From Rhodococcus sp. HNM0563 (GTDB taxonomy: Bacteria > Actinomycetota > Actinomycetes > Mycobacteriales > Mycobacteriaceae): a stretch of DNA of 64,000 nucleotides. Under the pieces are notes generated by a model. That model was not told where the DNA came from and searched no databases. It saw nothing but the letters and a program-made list of their open reading frames with translations. Position 1 is the first letter of the stretch. Each line of letters begins with the position of its first letter. A program made the translations under genes and the position numbers. The stretch spans positions 62,001 through 126,000 of the forward strand of contig NZ_JAASAF010000009.1 of NCBI RefSeq assembly GCF_012726195.1, given 5' to 3'. Of the stretch, positions 1 through 10,214 are shown one piece after another.

Positions 1-1144
1 GTGCCGCCTGCACCCGGGTGCGCAGGTCGTCCCTGATCTCCTCGACACCGGGCGCATCCGAGCCGGGCAGCACCGGACCGGAGTAATTGCGGATGGCCGA
101 CGCGGCGTCACCACGATCGAGCGCCCGGCGCACCTCCGCGACATCCGTGTCCAGCTCGGTGAGCAGCCGATACGGGCGCGACCCGAGGTGCTCCGATCCG
201 AGCACTTTCCGCAGACGGGACATTTCGGCTCGAATCGTGACGGAGTCCAGCTCGTTCTCGTCGAGCAGTACTGCGAGCCGGTCCGAGCTCAGCCCTTCGG
301 GATGGTCCGCGAGGATCAGCAGGATCTCGGCGTGCCGTTGTGACAGGTATGTCCGGTCACCGCCCGTGCGGAGCGTCGGCCTACCCGAGCCGAACGTGTC
401 GAGTCGCGGCGCCGAGGAGGCGAACAGGTGCGGAGAGGTCATCATGTGCAGGCGAAGCTCGGCTTCGGCTGCGGCCACCGTCGCGCGGACCAGCTGCAGG
501 ACTTCCGGGACCGCCACCCGCGAGCCGCCGGTGATGTCGATTGCCCCGAGAATCCTGCCGCTGGCCGGGTCGTGCACGGGCGCAGCCGAACAACTCCACT
601 CGTGGACCGCGCGGTTGAAATGCTCGGCCGCGAAGATCTGCACCGAATGATCCAGCGCCAAGGCGGTTCCCGGGGCGTTGGTGCCCACGCGGTCCTCACT
701 CCAGTCCGCGCCCTCGACGAAACTCATGGACTGCGCGCGGTCGCGGGCACCGTGGTCGCCTTCCACCCACAGCAGCCGGCCCTGCTCGTCGCTGATAGCG
801 ACGAGCAGACCGCTGTCGGCGGCATCCTCGACGAGGAGCTTGCGCACGACCGGGCGGATCAGTGCCATAGGATGGCCGGCTCGATACTGATCGAGATCTC
901 CTCCGGTGAGGAGCGCAGGCTGCGCGACCAGATCGGGGTCGATTCCCCGCTGCAGACTCCGGAGCCACGAGTCGTGCACGATCGATCGCACTCCGTCGGG
1001 CCGGCCTTCACCGGCCGCACCGACAATCGTGCCGTGCGCGCGGAGCACCGCTCGCGCATGCGCCGCTGCATCCTCCCCCGGGCGCAGCGCCACCCAGGGG
1101 TTCATCGTCGCGGGGCCGGTCGTCGCGGTCTCACGAACGGTCAT
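1..1144 (-). CDS. GAF-domain transcriptional regulator (3' end cut by window)
   Basis: The minus strand is open from an ATG at 1144 to the window edge, giving about 381 residues with no stop. Residues about 60-230 read as a GAF-type sensory domain (stretches such as LLVAISDEQGRLLWVEGD and the GTNAPGTALAL motif common in AcoR/GAF regulators). A second part near residues 280-335 (YLSQRHAEILLILADHPEGL then an RAEMSRLRKVLG helix) looks like a winged HTH. Regulators of this architecture often sit beside alcohol or aldehyde dehydrogenase genes, which fits the mftG neighbour, but the target is off the window. The codon periodicity and family match make the minus strand coding; plus-strand ORFs here are shadows. 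The true C-terminus is not visible. Confidence 0.8.
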   Translation of the reverse strand, partial: MTVRETATTGPATMNPWVALRPGEDAAAHARAVLRAHGTIVGAAGEGRPDGVRSIVHDSWLRSLQRGIDPDLVAQPALLTGGDLDQYRAGHPMALIRPVVRKLLVEDAADSGLLVAISDEQGRLLWVEGDHGARDRAQSMSFVEGADWSEDRVGTNAPGTALALDHSVQIFAAEHFNRAVHEWSCSAAPVHDPASGRILGAIDITGGSRVAVPEVLQLVRATVAAAEAELRLHMMTSPHLFASSAPRLDTFGSGRPTLRTGGDRTYLSQRHAEILLILADHPEGLSSDRLAVLLDENELDSVTIRAEMSRLRKVLGSEHLGSRPYRLLTELDTDVAEVRRALDRGDAASAIRNYSGPVLPGSDAPGVEEIRDDLRTRVQAA

Positions 1145-1180
1145 CCGACATCGTCCTCCATGCGGCCACTGTAGTCCGTA

Positions 1181-2680
1181 TCACAGCAGAAGTGTGCGGC
1201 CGGATCCTCGGTTCGTTTCGGCTGTGACTCGGTGGGCCAACATCACCGCGGTCGCGTGCGGGCCACGACTGGGCACTTCGGGGAACACCGAGGTGTCGAC
1301 GACGCTCAGCCCGTCGATGCCGTGGACTCGGCATCTCTCGTCGACCACAGAGAGCTCGTCGTCTCCCATGCGGCACGTGCCGGACAGATGCAGCGACGTT
1401 CCGAGGTGAGAGGCGAGCCACGCGTCGCTGGGCCCTCGCTCCCCTGCTTCGACAGCGACACTGCCCGGTGCAACGACATCCCTCATGTCTGCCAGTAGGT
1501 CGACGGCAGTGCAGACACCGTCGCGCAGCGTGGCGCGGTCGTCGGGGTGCGCGAGATAGCGGTAGTCGAGTACGGGCGGCGCAGACGGATCCTGTGGATT
1601 CAGCATCACGCTTCCGCGACTACGGGGCCGTGTGAGCACCACACCGAGCACCGGGTCGGCGATACCGCTGCCGGGTATCGCCACACCGAACGGCACCGTG
1701 TATGCGCGGAACTCGACCGTCTCGGTGTGCAACACGGTTTCCAACAGCGGTGCCCGCGCAGGGATTCCGCCGCGATATCGGTACGGTACGGCGATTTCGG
1801 GGTGATCGCTGAATCCTTCACCCACTCCGGCAAGATCGTGGACGACGTCGATTCCCAGGCGCCGCAGGTGCCGCTCAGGCCCGATCCCTGACAGCATCAA
1901 AAGCTGCGGCGAGCACACTGCGCCCGCACACACGACGACGTGCCCGGCGTCGATCCGCCGGACACTCGCACCGTCCACGACCTCGACCCCGGTCGCGCAC
2001 CCCGCCGACAGCACGATCCGGACGACCTTCGCTCCCGTTCGCACCGAAAGGTTGGGCCGGTCCATCACGGGCGCGAGATAGGCGAGCCCCGGGCCGTGGC
2101 GTACGCCGTCGCGCACATTCATCGGCACACGGCCGACGCCCACGGGCCCTGGCGCATTGAGATCGTCGACCGGCCGGTGCCCGGCAGCCACGGCTGCGTC
2201 GTGAAATGCCGCGGAAGTCGGGTGGAGCCGGGCCTGCCGCGTGCGCATGACCGGGATGGGGCCATCACTGCCGTGTATCCCACCGGGGAAGTCGATATCC
2301 GATTCGATCGCCCGAAAATGCGGGAGTACCTCGTCGTACGACCAGGATCGTGGCCATGACTCGAAATCCCCCGGACGTGCCCGGACGAAATACGCGCCGT
2401 TGACCGCACCGGAACCTCCGAGGCCTCGGCCACGCACGACGGTCGCAGCGACCCCCTGCGTGAGGCGAGCAGAATACGCTGCGGCCCACTGACTCTCGGG
2501 CCCGATCGGGAGTTCTGCAGCAGAACGCAGCTCCGGCGGAAGCGTGTGCCCCGCACCGTATCCCCGTCCGGCTTCGAGCAGCAACACCGAACGATCTGGA
2601 TCGTCGCTCAGCCTTGCGGCGACCACGCAGCCGCAGCTGCCACCGCCGATCACCACGACGTCGGCTCGCTGCCGGGCCAT
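1181..2680 (-). CDS. mftG: Mycofactocin-associated GMC-family dehydrogenase MftG
   Basis: A 499-residue GMC-family FAD flavoprotein. The N-terminus has the dinucleotide-binding motif VVIGGGSCGCVVAARL (residues 10-25). The C-terminus has the GMC block HLSGTCRMG and SRGPHATAVMLAHR. In mycobacteria MftG transfers electrons from reduced mycofactocin toward the respiratory chain; here that is inferred from family and position. The ATG at 2680 lies one base beyond the stop of mftF, so mftE-mftF-mftG is one coupled unit. The group is separated from mftABCD by about 13.8 kb. Confidence 0.93.
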   Translation of the reverse strand: MARQRADVVVIGGGSCGCVVAARLSDDPDRSVLLLEAGRGYGAGHTLPPELRSAAELPIGPESQWAAAYSARLTQGVAATVVRGRGLGGSGAVNGAYFVRARPGDFESWPRSWSYDEVLPHFRAIESDIDFPGGIHGSDGPIPVMRTRQARLHPTSAAFHDAAVAAGHRPVDDLNAPGPVGVGRVPMNVRDGVRHGPGLAYLAPVMDRPNLSVRTGAKVVRIVLSAGCATGVEVVDGASVRRIDAGHVVVCAGAVCSPQLLMLSGIGPERHLRRLGIDVVHDLAGVGEGFSDHPEIAVPYRYRGGIPARAPLLETVLHTETVEFRAYTVPFGVAIPGSGIADPVLGVVLTRPRSRGSVMLNPQDPSAPPVLDYRYLAHPDDRATLRDGVCTAVDLLADMRDVVAPGSVAVEAGERGPSDAWLASHLGTSLHLSGTCRMGDDELSVVDERCRVHGIDGLSVVDTSVFPEVPSRGPHATAVMLAHRVTAETNRGSGRTLLL

Positions 2681-2681
2681 G

Positions 2682-4100
2682 TCAGCTCCGGATGTCGGGG
2701 ATCAGCGCGGATGGGTCGCGGGCGTCGATCGCGCCCTTCCACAACCCGGCGCCATAGGCCAGGTCGTCCAGTCGCTTGTAGAGAACGTACCGGATCGGGT
2801 CGATCCCGCCCTCTTCACGATGCCCCATCCAGTCCCAGATGCCCTCTGCCACAGCAAAAGCCAAGACAGCACGCCGAACCTTCGATGAAAAGAGCGACGC
2901 GACCACCGTCACCGGCCAATAGTGCCGGCATACCGCCGAGGCGACCTGCCACAGACCACCTGCGAACCCCTGAGCAGTCAGCACCGCGGCAATCCGTGTC
3001 GGCTGATCGAGCTCGGCGAACATGCGACGCAACCGCACGAGCGTCGCCACCTGGGTCAGTAGTGCACCGACCACTCCGACCCGGGTGAAGGTCGCCAGTG
3101 CGAGACACGCGAGCAGCGTCCAGATCGACATCACCATCGGCGGGACCGAGCCGGGGTGCCGGGCAGCCAGCGGAGCCGCACCTGTTCCGTAGAACGCCTT
3201 GCGAGTGATCCAACTCCGGAACTTGGTCCGATGGTCGTGCGCGACACGCGCGATGGGTTCGTATCGCAGCCGCCACCCGTCGGCCTGCAGCCGCCAGCAC
3301 AGATCAACGTCTTCCGCAACCTGCATCGACTCGTCGAATCCACCACACGCCTCCAGGGCGTGGCGGCGCACGAGCAGAGCCGCACTCGGGACGTAGGAGA
3401 CGGGACTTCCCGCCACGACCGCGGCCTCACGTCGACCCAGATCCAGGGACGAGCGTGCGTGCTCGTACCGTGCGAGCGCGCCGTTGTCCGGGTCGAGCGC
3501 GACGATGCGCGGGGCAACCAACGCGACCGCCGGGTCGCTGAAGTGCCCGAGTCCGGCTTCGAGCCATCCGAGCCGGGGTACGACATCGGAATCGAGGAAC
3601 GCAACGAACTCCGTTGATGCGTCCCGTAATCCGGTGTTTCGTGCGGCGGCAGGCCCCCGCGACACATCGTGCCGGAGCACGCGAACCTTGCCACGCTCGG
3701 GCGTCTTGATCGGAGTATCGGACCCGTCGTCGACGACGATGACCTCGAGGCCGTGCAAGGCCTGCAGCAATCGACGAAGGCCCGCTTCGTTGTCCTTGGT
3801 GGGGATCACCACCGTCACGTCGGACATCGACGGAAGTACGACGGGCCGGGGGTTTCCCACACCGGAGTCCAGCAGGCGCCTGGCCACCACCGCCGTCTGC
3901 GAATCGACGACTTTCAGAAAGTCTCCGTCGATCATCGACGCGGCAGCGGGTGCGAGCTTGAGCATCCGAGTGGGCGAGCCGCCGATCAGAACACGGCCCG
4001 CGGCGAACCTGCGTACGCGGGGGTCAAGACGCACCCCGAAGCCGTCGGGAAGCCTGGCCAGTCGGGTCTGCGCAACCCGAGGTGATGTCGCCTGACTCAC
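2682..4100 (-). CDS. mftF: Mycofactocin glycosyltransferase MftF
   Basis: A 472-residue GT2-family protein. The N-terminal about 95 residues form the MftF-specific region. The GT-A fold begins at [21 protein letters not shown], with VIVVDDGS and the metal-binding FLDSDVVP motif further on. The C-terminal third is hydrophobic ([13 protein letters not shown] and later segments), suggesting membrane association. MftF adds a beta-1,4-glucan chain to the premycofactocin core. I chose the GTG at 4100 because it overlaps the mftE stop by 4 bases and begins SQATSPRV. The reading frame stays open further upstream, but that stretch overlaps mftE and is a shadow. Confidence 0.93.
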   Translation of the reverse strand: MSQATSPRVAQTRLARLPDGFGVRLDPRVRRFAAGRVLIGGSPTRMLKLAPAAASMIDGDFLKVVDSQTAVVARRLLDSGVGNPRPVVLPSMSDVTVVIPTKDNEAGLRRLLQALHGLEVIVVDDGSDTPIKTPERGKVRVLRHDVSRGPAAARNTGLRDASTEFVAFLDSDVVPRLGWLEAGLGHFSDPAVALVAPRIVALDPDNGALARYEHARSSLDLGRREAAVVAGSPVSYVPSAALLVRRHALEACGGFDESMQVAEDVDLCWRLQADGWRLRYEPIARVAHDHRTKFRSWITRKAFYGTGAAPLAARHPGSVPPMVMSIWTLLACLALATFTRVGVVGALLTQVATLVRLRRMFAELDQPTRIAAVLTAQGFAGGLWQVASAVCRHYWPVTVVASLFSSKVRRAVLAFAVAEGIWDWMGHREEGGIDPIRYVLYKRLDDLAYGAGLWKGAIDARDPSALIPDIRS

Positions 4101-4819
4101 CGAAGTCTCCCCTCCGTCCCCGGTTGCCACCGGGCGACCTGCGCGGCCGCCCGCTCCACCAGATTCACGAACAACTCGGCCCCGAGTTCGGCGGTTGATC
4201 CGGCCGGATCGCCCAGCACACCGTTCGCAGACACCGAAACGATACCGGCTTCGCGCAGCCGCGGCATCAAAGTGCGGATCGATTCGGTCGCGCCCGCTGC
4301 GGCACGGTTCATGTCGACCGTTTCGGGCGCAAGATGCAGCATCAGGCTCGTTTCGGTGATGCCCGCGTGCGCGTCGGAGCCGGGAACAGCGCACGGCAGC
4401 CAGGCGACGTCCCTGCCCTCGTATCGCAGCAGCGCGACAGCCTCGGCCAGCGGATACGCATTGCCGCCGTGCCCGTTGACGAACAGCACCCGTTGCGCCC
4501 ACCGGCATGCCGAGCGGCCGTATTCGACGAGCATCGCTTTGGTGACGTCGGCGCCGATAGACACGGTGCCCGCGAACCCTTCGTGCTCGCCACTCGCGCC
4601 GTAGGCAAGGGGCGGGGCGAGCGCAACATCGGGCAGAGCCTCCGCCACGGCCACGGCGATGCGGGTGTCGGTATCGAGGGGCAGGTGGGGACCGTGCTGC
4701 TCGAATGCACCCACTGGAACGGCGACCGTGACCGCGCCGGATCCGACGTCCGGCCAGTAGGCATTGGCAAGGTCCCGTGTCACCGCTCCGATGCTAGGCG
4801 GTAGCGCGATCGTCGCCAC
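4097..4819 (-). CDS. mftE: Mycofactocin precursor peptidase MftE (creatininase family)
   Basis: A creatininase-family metallopeptidase of about 240 residues. Metal-binding signatures are [13 protein letters not shown] (residues 39-51) and FVNGHGGN (about 113-120), plus a late ITETSLM. MftE releases the modified C-terminal Val-Tyr unit from the MftC-processed MftA peptide. The start is uncertain: the GTG at 4819 has no clear ribosome site, and the GTG at 4783 ([13 protein letters not shown]) fits the usual family N-terminus better. It is the first gene of the mftEFG unit, so its promoter must lie in the short gap to the divergent GNAT gene (4820-4885). Confidence 0.92.
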   Translation of the reverse strand: MATIALPPSIGAVTRDLANAYWPDVGSGAVTVAVPVGAFEQHGPHLPLDTDTRIAVAVAEALPDVALAPPLAYGASGEHEGFAGTVSIGADVTKAMLVEYGRSACRWAQRVLFVNGHGGNAYPLAEAVALLRYEGRDVAWLPCAVPGSDAHAGITETSLMLHLAPETVDMNRAAAGATESIRTLMPRLREAGIVSVSANGVLGDPAGSTAELGAELFVNLVERAAAQVARWQPGTEGRLR

Positions 4820-4885
4820 ACCCGGCCGATGACCAGGCCCGATCGAATACGGTCACCGCGACATGCACACCGGGCCACTCGGTCG

Positions 4886-5884
4886 GTGAGTACGATTCCC
4901 CGAGTGCAGATCGAACCTCGACCACTCGACGACCCGGAAGTCCAGACACTGATCGCCGAGGTCCAGCTCGAATACACCCGCCGCTACGGCGGCCCGGACG
5001 ACACTGTCCTCGAACCGGACGAGTTCACCGAGCCGAACGGACTCTTCCTACTGGCACGACTCGGCGACGAACCCGTGGGGATCGGCGGCTGGCGCGCCCA
5101 CAGTTCCGCGTCACGAGGGCTGCGCGACGGCGACGCCGAGATCAAGCGCATGTACGTGCGGGCCGATGCGCGGCGTCGGGGCATCGCACGGCGGCTACTC
5201 GATGCGCTGGAACGCACGGCGGCCGACGCCGGCCGCAGACGCATGGTGCTCGAGACCGGCATCGAGCAGCCCGAAGCAATCGCGATGTACGCGACCGCCG
5301 GATACGATCCGATGCCCGAACGCTACGGCCACTATGCCGACACCGAGGTGGCGTTGTACTTCAGCAAGGACCTGCCGCCCATCCGCCGTGCAACCGAGCA
5401 CGAGCTGCCCGCCCTGCAGGACATCGAACGTGCCGCCGGGCAACCGTTCGCCGACATCGGCATGTCGTCGGTGGCCGACGACGTACCACCCACGATCCCC
5501 GAGCTCCGCAGCTACCTCGACGCCGGAAGATGCTGGGTATGGGTCGACGAAAAGAACTGCCCCGTGGGTTATCTCGTCGCCATGGACGTCGCCGATGCAC
5601 TCCACATCGAGCAGGTGTCAGTACACCCGCGCGTCGCGCGGCGCGGGGTGGGGCGAGCCCTCATCGAGCACGTCGCTTCAGGAGCACGTGATCGCGGGTG
5701 CTCCGCGTTGACGCTCACCACATTCCGCGACGTCCCGTGGAACGCACCGTACTACGAACGACTGGGCTTCGATGCCCTCGACGACTCGCGTCTCACACCC
5801 GAATTGGGGACGATTCTCGCCGACGAGCGGGCACGCGGCATCGGGCAATGGCCACGCATCGCGATGGTGCGCAAGCTCAACTGA
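4886..5884 (+). CDS. Tandem GNAT-family N-acetyltransferase
   Basis: About 332 residues with two consecutive GNAT domains. The first has the acetyl-CoA loop MYVRADARRRGIARRLLDAL (residues about 90-110). The second has QVSVHPRVARRGVGRALIEH (about 245-265). This duplicated form is common in actinobacteria, but the substrate cannot be told. The GTG at 4886 or the GTG at 4904 (VQIEPRPLDDPE) is the probable start; neither has a convincing ribosome site, so leaderless translation is possible. It is divergent from mftE and tail-to-tail with the TetR gene at 5891. It has no known role in mycofactocin. Confidence 0.82.
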   Translation: MSTIPRVQIEPRPLDDPEVQTLIAEVQLEYTRRYGGPDDTVLEPDEFTEPNGLFLLARLGDEPVGIGGWRAHSSASRGLRDGDAEIKRMYVRADARRRGIARRLLDALERTAADAGRRRMVLETGIEQPEAIAMYATAGYDPMPERYGHYADTEVALYFSKDLPPIRRATEHELPALQDIERAAGQPFADIGMSSVADDVPPTIPELRSYLDAGRCWVWVDEKNCPVGYLVAMDVADALHIEQVSVHPRVARRGVGRALIEHVASGARDRGCSALTLTTFRDVPWNAPYYERLGFDALDDSRLTPELGTILADERARGIGQWPRIAMVRKLN

Positions 5885-5890
5885 TCGGCG

Positions 5891-6550
5891 CTACCTGCCC
5901 GCCAGGAACCGAACTTCCTGGGTCTCCTGGGAGGTCGGTGCACAGAGTAATCCCTCCCACGCATCGACGAGGGCAGGAAGCTCGGCCGGGGCCAGTTCGG
6001 TTCCCGTGCGGGCATACTGCGCGAGTGTTCTGAGCACACTCGCATACACCATGATGATCCGTTGCCTCCGTGCGTGTTCCGGAAGGCCGGTCAATTCGCT
6101 GCGTAGGACGTGGTCGATCTCGAGTCCACTCGCGGTGCCACGGGGGTCCGCTGTCGTGAAGATCTCGCCGATGACGTCCGCCTCCAGAAGCCTGTCGAGC
6201 AGGGCCACGTAGTGTTCGCCCCGACGGATGCTGTCCACCAACGGCGCGACGAGGCACCACAGTGCATCCCGGGCAGTGAATTTCGCGCCGACCGCAACCC
6301 ATTCACGGATCAACTCACCGCGATATGCACTGATCCGAGGGAGGCGATGGTCCAAGATCGCGGTGAGCAGACCCTCCTTCGACCCGAAGTAGTATCTGAC
6401 GACCGACGCGTTGTTCTGCCCCGCGGCGGCCCTGACGTCTGCCAGTGTCACCGCGTGATATCCCCGCATCGCGAAAAGGCGTTCGGCGGCTTCCACCAGC
6501 AGCAGCCGCGTCTCTTCTCCCGAGCGGTACCGGCCTCTTCGGCTCGTCAC
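5891..6550 (-). CDS. TetR-family regulator beside the TauD/ABC cluster
   Basis: A 219-residue TetR-type protein. The N-terminal HTH (residues about 15-62) reads LLLVEAAERLFAMRGYHAVTLADV then VVRYYFGSKEGLLTAIL; the C-terminal ligand domain is unassigned. It is transcribed away from the first TauD gene across a 190-base gap, the usual position for a repressor of the divergent operon. The ligand is unknown; a sulfur ester or its product is a guess from the target genes. Confidence 0.85.
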   Translation of the reverse strand: MTSRRGRYRSGEETRLLLVEAAERLFAMRGYHAVTLADVRAAAGQNNASVVRYYFGSKEGLLTAILDHRLPRISAYRGELIREWVAVGAKFTARDALWCLVAPLVDSIRRGEHYVALLDRLLEADVIGEIFTTADPRGTASGLEIDHVLRSELTGLPEHARRQRIIMVYASVLRTLAQYARTGTELAPAELPALVDAWEGLLCAPTSQETQEVRFLAGR

Positions 6551-6644
6551 GCACTCTCACCCCGAGTCTGAAGTCGTGCGGCGATACGGCCGCGGCACCT
6601 GTCGGATCCGAAGCTCTACCGGATGGCCCGGAGAATGTAAACCC

Positions 6645-6711
6645 TTCGACGCGCATTGATCGTATACGTATCCGACTTAACTTTTCGCAATTACTTTGAC
6701 GCTCGTTGAAC
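6645..6711. promoter_or_regulatory. Pair of direct repeats in the TetR/TauD divergent promoter
   Basis: Two 17-base copies, TTCGACGCGCATTGATC (6645-6661) and TTTGACGCTCGTTGAAC (6695-6711), match at 13 of 17 positions and are spaced 50 bases start to start. Between them is the 8-base palindrome CGTATACG (6661-6668). The spacing of about five helical turns and the divergent promoter position suggest operator sites for the adjacent TetR. No binding data are available. Confidence 0.35.
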
Positions 6712-6740
6712 CACCCACCATGCGTCGAGAGGCCCGATCG

Positions 6741-7547
6741 ATGACCACGCTCGAACAGCCCACAGTGACCGTTGTGCCCCTCGCCGGGGCCATCGGCGCC
6801 GAAATTCACGGACTGCGTCTGGACTCACTGACGGACGCAGATGTCCGCATGATCCAGGACGCTCTCACTCGGCACTGTGTGCTGTTCTTCCCCGGTCAGG
6901 GTGTCGACCCGGCAGTCCACCGGGCCTTCTCGCAGCATTTCGGCGAGATCGTGTATCCGCACCAGCATCTGGCGAGTCTCGAGTCCGAGGGCTTTCGCGA
7001 GATCAGCGTCATCGGCACCGACAACGGCAGTGCCTATCAGGCGAACCGCTGGCATTGCGATGTCGCGTGGCGAGCAGCTCCGTCGCGGTTCTCCATCCTG
7101 CACATGCAGGTTCTGCCCTCGGCCGGTGGTGACACACTGTGGTCGAACCAGTACGCCGCGCTCGACGCGCTGTCCGCCCCGATCCGCGAGGCCCTGTACG
7201 GCCTGACCGCGACACATCGAATCTCCCCTCGACCGGATGCCACCGAAGCAACGCATCCCCTCGTGATCCGTCACCCGGAGACCGGCCGCGAAGCACTGTT
7301 CGTCAACGATCTGTTCACCTCGCACATCAACGAGTTGTCCGCAGACGAGAGCGAGGCACTGCTTCGACTCCTCGTATCGGTCTCGATCCGACCGGAATTC
7401 ACGGTGCGCCGCCGCTGGCAGGTAGGCGACATCGCGATCTGGGACAACCATTTCGTCCAACACAACGCGATCTACGACTACGGCGACGAGCCGCGCCGCA
7501 TCCATCGCATCGAGGTGGCCCCGGAGGCACCCGTCCCCGCCCGCTGA
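6741..7547 (+). CDS. TauD/TfdA-family Fe(II)/2-oxoglutarate dioxygenase
   Basis: A 268-residue TauD-family enzyme. The iron-binding HxD is in RWHCDVAW (about residues 108-115). The distal His and the 2-oxoglutarate-binding Arg are in the C-terminal HRIEVAPEA. Such enzymes oxidatively cleave sulfonates, sulfate esters or aryloxyalkanoates. The start at 6741 (MTTLEQPTV) follows a GAGAGG stretch; the in-frame ATGs at 6696 and 6720 are less likely. A second, different TauD paralogue lies 42 bases downstream, followed by an ABC importer, which suggests a scavenging operon. The exact substrate is unknown. Confidence 0.88.
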   Translation: MTTLEQPTVTVVPLAGAIGAEIHGLRLDSLTDADVRMIQDALTRHCVLFFPGQGVDPAVHRAFSQHFGEIVYPHQHLASLESEGFREISVIGTDNGSAYQANRWHCDVAWRAAPSRFSILHMQVLPSAGGDTLWSNQYAALDALSAPIREALYGLTATHRISPRPDATEATHPLVIRHPETGREALFVNDLFTSHINELSADESEALLRLLVSVSIRPEFTVRRRWQVGDIAIWDNHFVQHNAIYDYGDEPRRIHRIEVAPEAPVPAR

Positions 7548-7589
7548 CCACCGATACCCACTACGTCGCACCCCCAGAGGAGAAGCACA

Positions 7590-8557
7590 TGACCACCGTC
7601 GAAGCTCGTCCCGCCACCTCCACCGACACTTACACCGCCGGCGGAATCACCGTCACCAAGCTCGGCGAGAACATCGGCGCGCTCATCGAGGGCGTTCATG
7701 TCTCCGGCGACATCTCGCCCGACACCGCTTACGCCATCCGCTACGCGCTCGCCGCCAACAAGGTGGTCGTCTTCCGCGGCCAGCATCACCTCACGGACGA
7801 GGTCCAGTACGAGTTCGCCGGGACGCTCGGTACGCCGACCACCACTCACCCGACGCTGACCTCGGAGGACAACCGGACCCTGATCCTCGAAGGCGCTGCC
7901 AACAGCTGGCACACCGACGTCACCTTCATCGACCGGATTCCGAAGGCCTCGATCCTCCGCGCCGTCGAGATCCCGCCCTACGGCGGTGCCACCACCTGGG
8001 CGTCGACGACCGCCGCGTACGCGCAGCTTCCCGCTCCATTGAAGGCACTCGTGGACAACCTGTGGGCACTCCACAGCAACGAGTACGACTACGCCGGGGT
8101 CCACGCCGACAAGCAAGGCATCGCCGCAAGGACGAAGGACACGATGCAGAACTTCACCCGCACGGTGTTCGAGACAGAACATCCCGTGGTCCGTGTCCAC
8201 CCCGAGACCGGTGAAAAGTCACTCGTGCTCGGCCATTTCGTGAAGAAGTTCGTCGGACTCAAGAGCTCCGAATCGACGGCGCTCTACCAGCTCCTGCAGG
8301 AGCGGATCATCAAGCTCGAGAACACTCTGCGTTGGGCATGGACCCCCGGCGACCTCGTCATCTGGGACAACCGCGCCACCCAGCACTACGGCATCGCCGA
8401 CTACGGCGACCACAAGCGTTCCGTGCACAGGGTGACGCTGGCCGGCGACGTCCCGACCTCCGTCGACGGCGAATCCAGCCGGATCATCACAGGCGATGCA
8501 TCTCACTTCTCCGTAGTCGACACCCCCGACCGTTTCCCCGGCTTCGAAGAAGCCTGA
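7590..8557 (+). CDS. Alkylsulfatase-like TauD-family dioxygenase
   Basis: A 322-residue TauD/AtsK-type protein. The metal motif is SWHTDVTF, and the C-terminal [12 protein letters not shown] carries the distal His and Arg. The layout ([35 protein letters not shown]) closely resembles alkylsulfate-cleaving 2-oxoglutarate dioxygenases of the AtsK/Rv3406 type, so sulfate-ester cleavage is the best guess. The ATG at 7590 has an AGAGGAGAAG ribosome site just upstream. The longer upstream frame is a shadow of the preceding gene. It likely releases sulfite or sulfate from a substrate imported by the transporter encoded next. Confidence 0.88.
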
Positions 8558-8630
8558 CCCACCTCTCCCCCAACGGATCCGGTCACTTCGCACAGCGAGT
8601 GGCCGGATCTGCTCCCGAAAGGAACCATCC

Positions 8631-10208
8631 GTGTTCAGCCGCCCTGCACGCCTTCGACACCGCTCCACGTTCGGAGCGCTCGCCCTGTCCCTTGCCGGTC
8701 TTCTCGCCGTTGCAGGGTGTACCTCGGCGGTCGACCAGGCTGCGGCAGAGGCCGGAAGCGCGGAGGTCACCGAAGGTGGTGTGCTCCGGATCGGAGACGG
8801 CGGCGACCTTGTGCCTGCCTCGTTCTACTCCGGTGCCCTGGCGGGAGCCACCATCACCGGACTGGTCTACGACACCCTCGTCAGCTACCCACCGGACGGT
8901 TTGGAAGCGGAACCCGTCCTGGCCGAATCCTGGGAGGTCTCTCCCGACGGTAAGTCGGTGACCCTCACGTTGCGACCCGACGTGACCTTCCACAACGGTA
9001 AGCCGTTCACCTCCGAGGACGTCGAGTTCAGCTTGCGGACCTACGCGGACCCCATGCGGGCCGGTCAGCTCGCGAGCACCGCTGCGCTGATCACGGAGTA
9101 CGACACCTCGAACCCGCACGCCATCACCCTGACACTCTCGCAGCCGGCGAGCAACATCCTCGACCTACTCGACATCGTGCCGATCATCGACAAGAACACC
9201 ATCGCCAACTTCGATGCCGGTTCCGGTTACAACGGCACCGGAGCGTTCCGCTTCGTGGAGTGGAAGCCGAGCTCATCGATCACGTTCGAGGCCAACGAGA
9301 GTTACTGGGACGGAGCTCCTCACCTCGACGGTGTCGAATACCTCGTCATTCCCGACGCCCAGACGCGAGTCTCCCAGCTGCGCTCCGGGCAGCTCGACCT
9401 GCTGCTCTCGATCGCTCCACGCGACGCCGAACAGCTCGAGAGTGACAACCGCTACCAGCTGGTCGACCAGACAGGAGTGGAACGCAACTGGTACATCGGC
9501 GCGAATGTCCAGGCACCCGGGATCAGCGACGTCCGGGTTCGTCAGGCCATCGCCTACGCGGTCGACAACGATCGCATCCTCGCCGACGTCTACCAGGGAT
9601 ACGGAACCGTGGGCAGCCTGCCCTGGCCGGACTACTCTCCCGCGTACGACGCGGACCTCAACGACACCTACGCCCAGGACGTCGACAAAGCCAAGGCACT
9701 GGTCGCGGCAGTCGGCGCCATCCCGGTCATTCCGATCACCTACACGACGGGCTCGAGCGAGTCCGAGGCCGTTGCGCAGATCATCCACGCGGATCTCGCC
9801 GCAGCCGGCATCGAGACCAGGCTCGAACCGGTGGACCAGGCAACCAATCTCAAACACCTGATCGGCGGGACCTACGGCGGGCTCTGGATCACCGCCCACA
9901 CCTACACGCAGTACACGCCGGCGACACTTCCGACCAGCGCCTACCCGTTCAACTCGAAGAAGAACACCTCGAACTTCATCGATCCGGACTATCAGGCAGC
10001 CGTCGCGAACGCGTGGAAGATCGTCGATCCGACCAGCGCCGAGGCTCGAGCCGCATACGAGGTCCTCAACACCGAGTTGCTCGACAACGCGTTCCTCATC
10101 GAGTTGTTCGCCTCCGAGAACTGGCTCGCCATGTCAGCAAACGTCCACGGCGTCGACTGGTCGAAGAAGGCCGAGCTCGACCTCAGCGACACCTATCTGA
10201 GTGAGTGA
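8631..10208 (+). CDS. ABC transporter substrate-binding lipoprotein (family 5)
   Basis: A 525-residue peptide/nickel/opine-type (SBP family 5) binding protein. A lipoprotein signal with lipobox AVAGC ends near residue 30. The SBP_bac_5 body includes LAESWEVSPDGKSVTLTLRPDVTFHNG and DVRVRQAIAYAVDNDRI. The GTG at 8631 follows an AAAGGAACC. It is anchored outside the membrane and delivers substrate to the two permeases that follow. Family 5 binders take peptides but also many small organics; the linked dioxygenases argue for a sulfur-containing organic compound (inference). Confidence 0.9.
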   Translation: MFSRPARLRHRSTFGALALSLAGLLAVAGCTSAVDQAAAEAGSAEVTEGGVLRIGDGGDLVPASFYSGALAGATITGLVYDTLVSYPPDGLEAEPVLAESWEVSPDGKSVTLTLRPDVTFHNGKPFTSEDVEFSLRTYADPMRAGQLASTAALITEYDTSNPHAITLTLSQPASNILDLLDIVPIIDKNTIANFDAGSGYNGTGAFRFVEWKPSSSITFEANESYWDGAPHLDGVEYLVIPDAQTRVSQLRSGQLDLLLSIAPRDAEQLESDNRYQLVDQTGVERNWYIGANVQAPGISDVRVRQAIAYAVDNDRILADVYQGYGTVGSLPWPDYSPAYDADLNDTYAQDVDKAKALVAAVGAIPVIPITYTTGSSESEAVAQIIHADLAAAGIETRLEPVDQATNLKHLIGGTYGGLWITAHTYTQYTPATLPTSAYPFNSKKNTSNFIDPDYQAAVANAWKIVDPTSAEARAAYEVLNTELLDNAFLIELFASENWLAMSANVHGVDWSKKAELDLSDTYLSE

Positions 10209-10214
10209 CCGAAT

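Noticed and set aside
428-1174. Plus-strand ORFs at the left edge, up to 248 codons
   Set aside because: The minus strand carries a continuous GAF/winged-HTH protein to the window edge; the plus frames have no recognisable domain.
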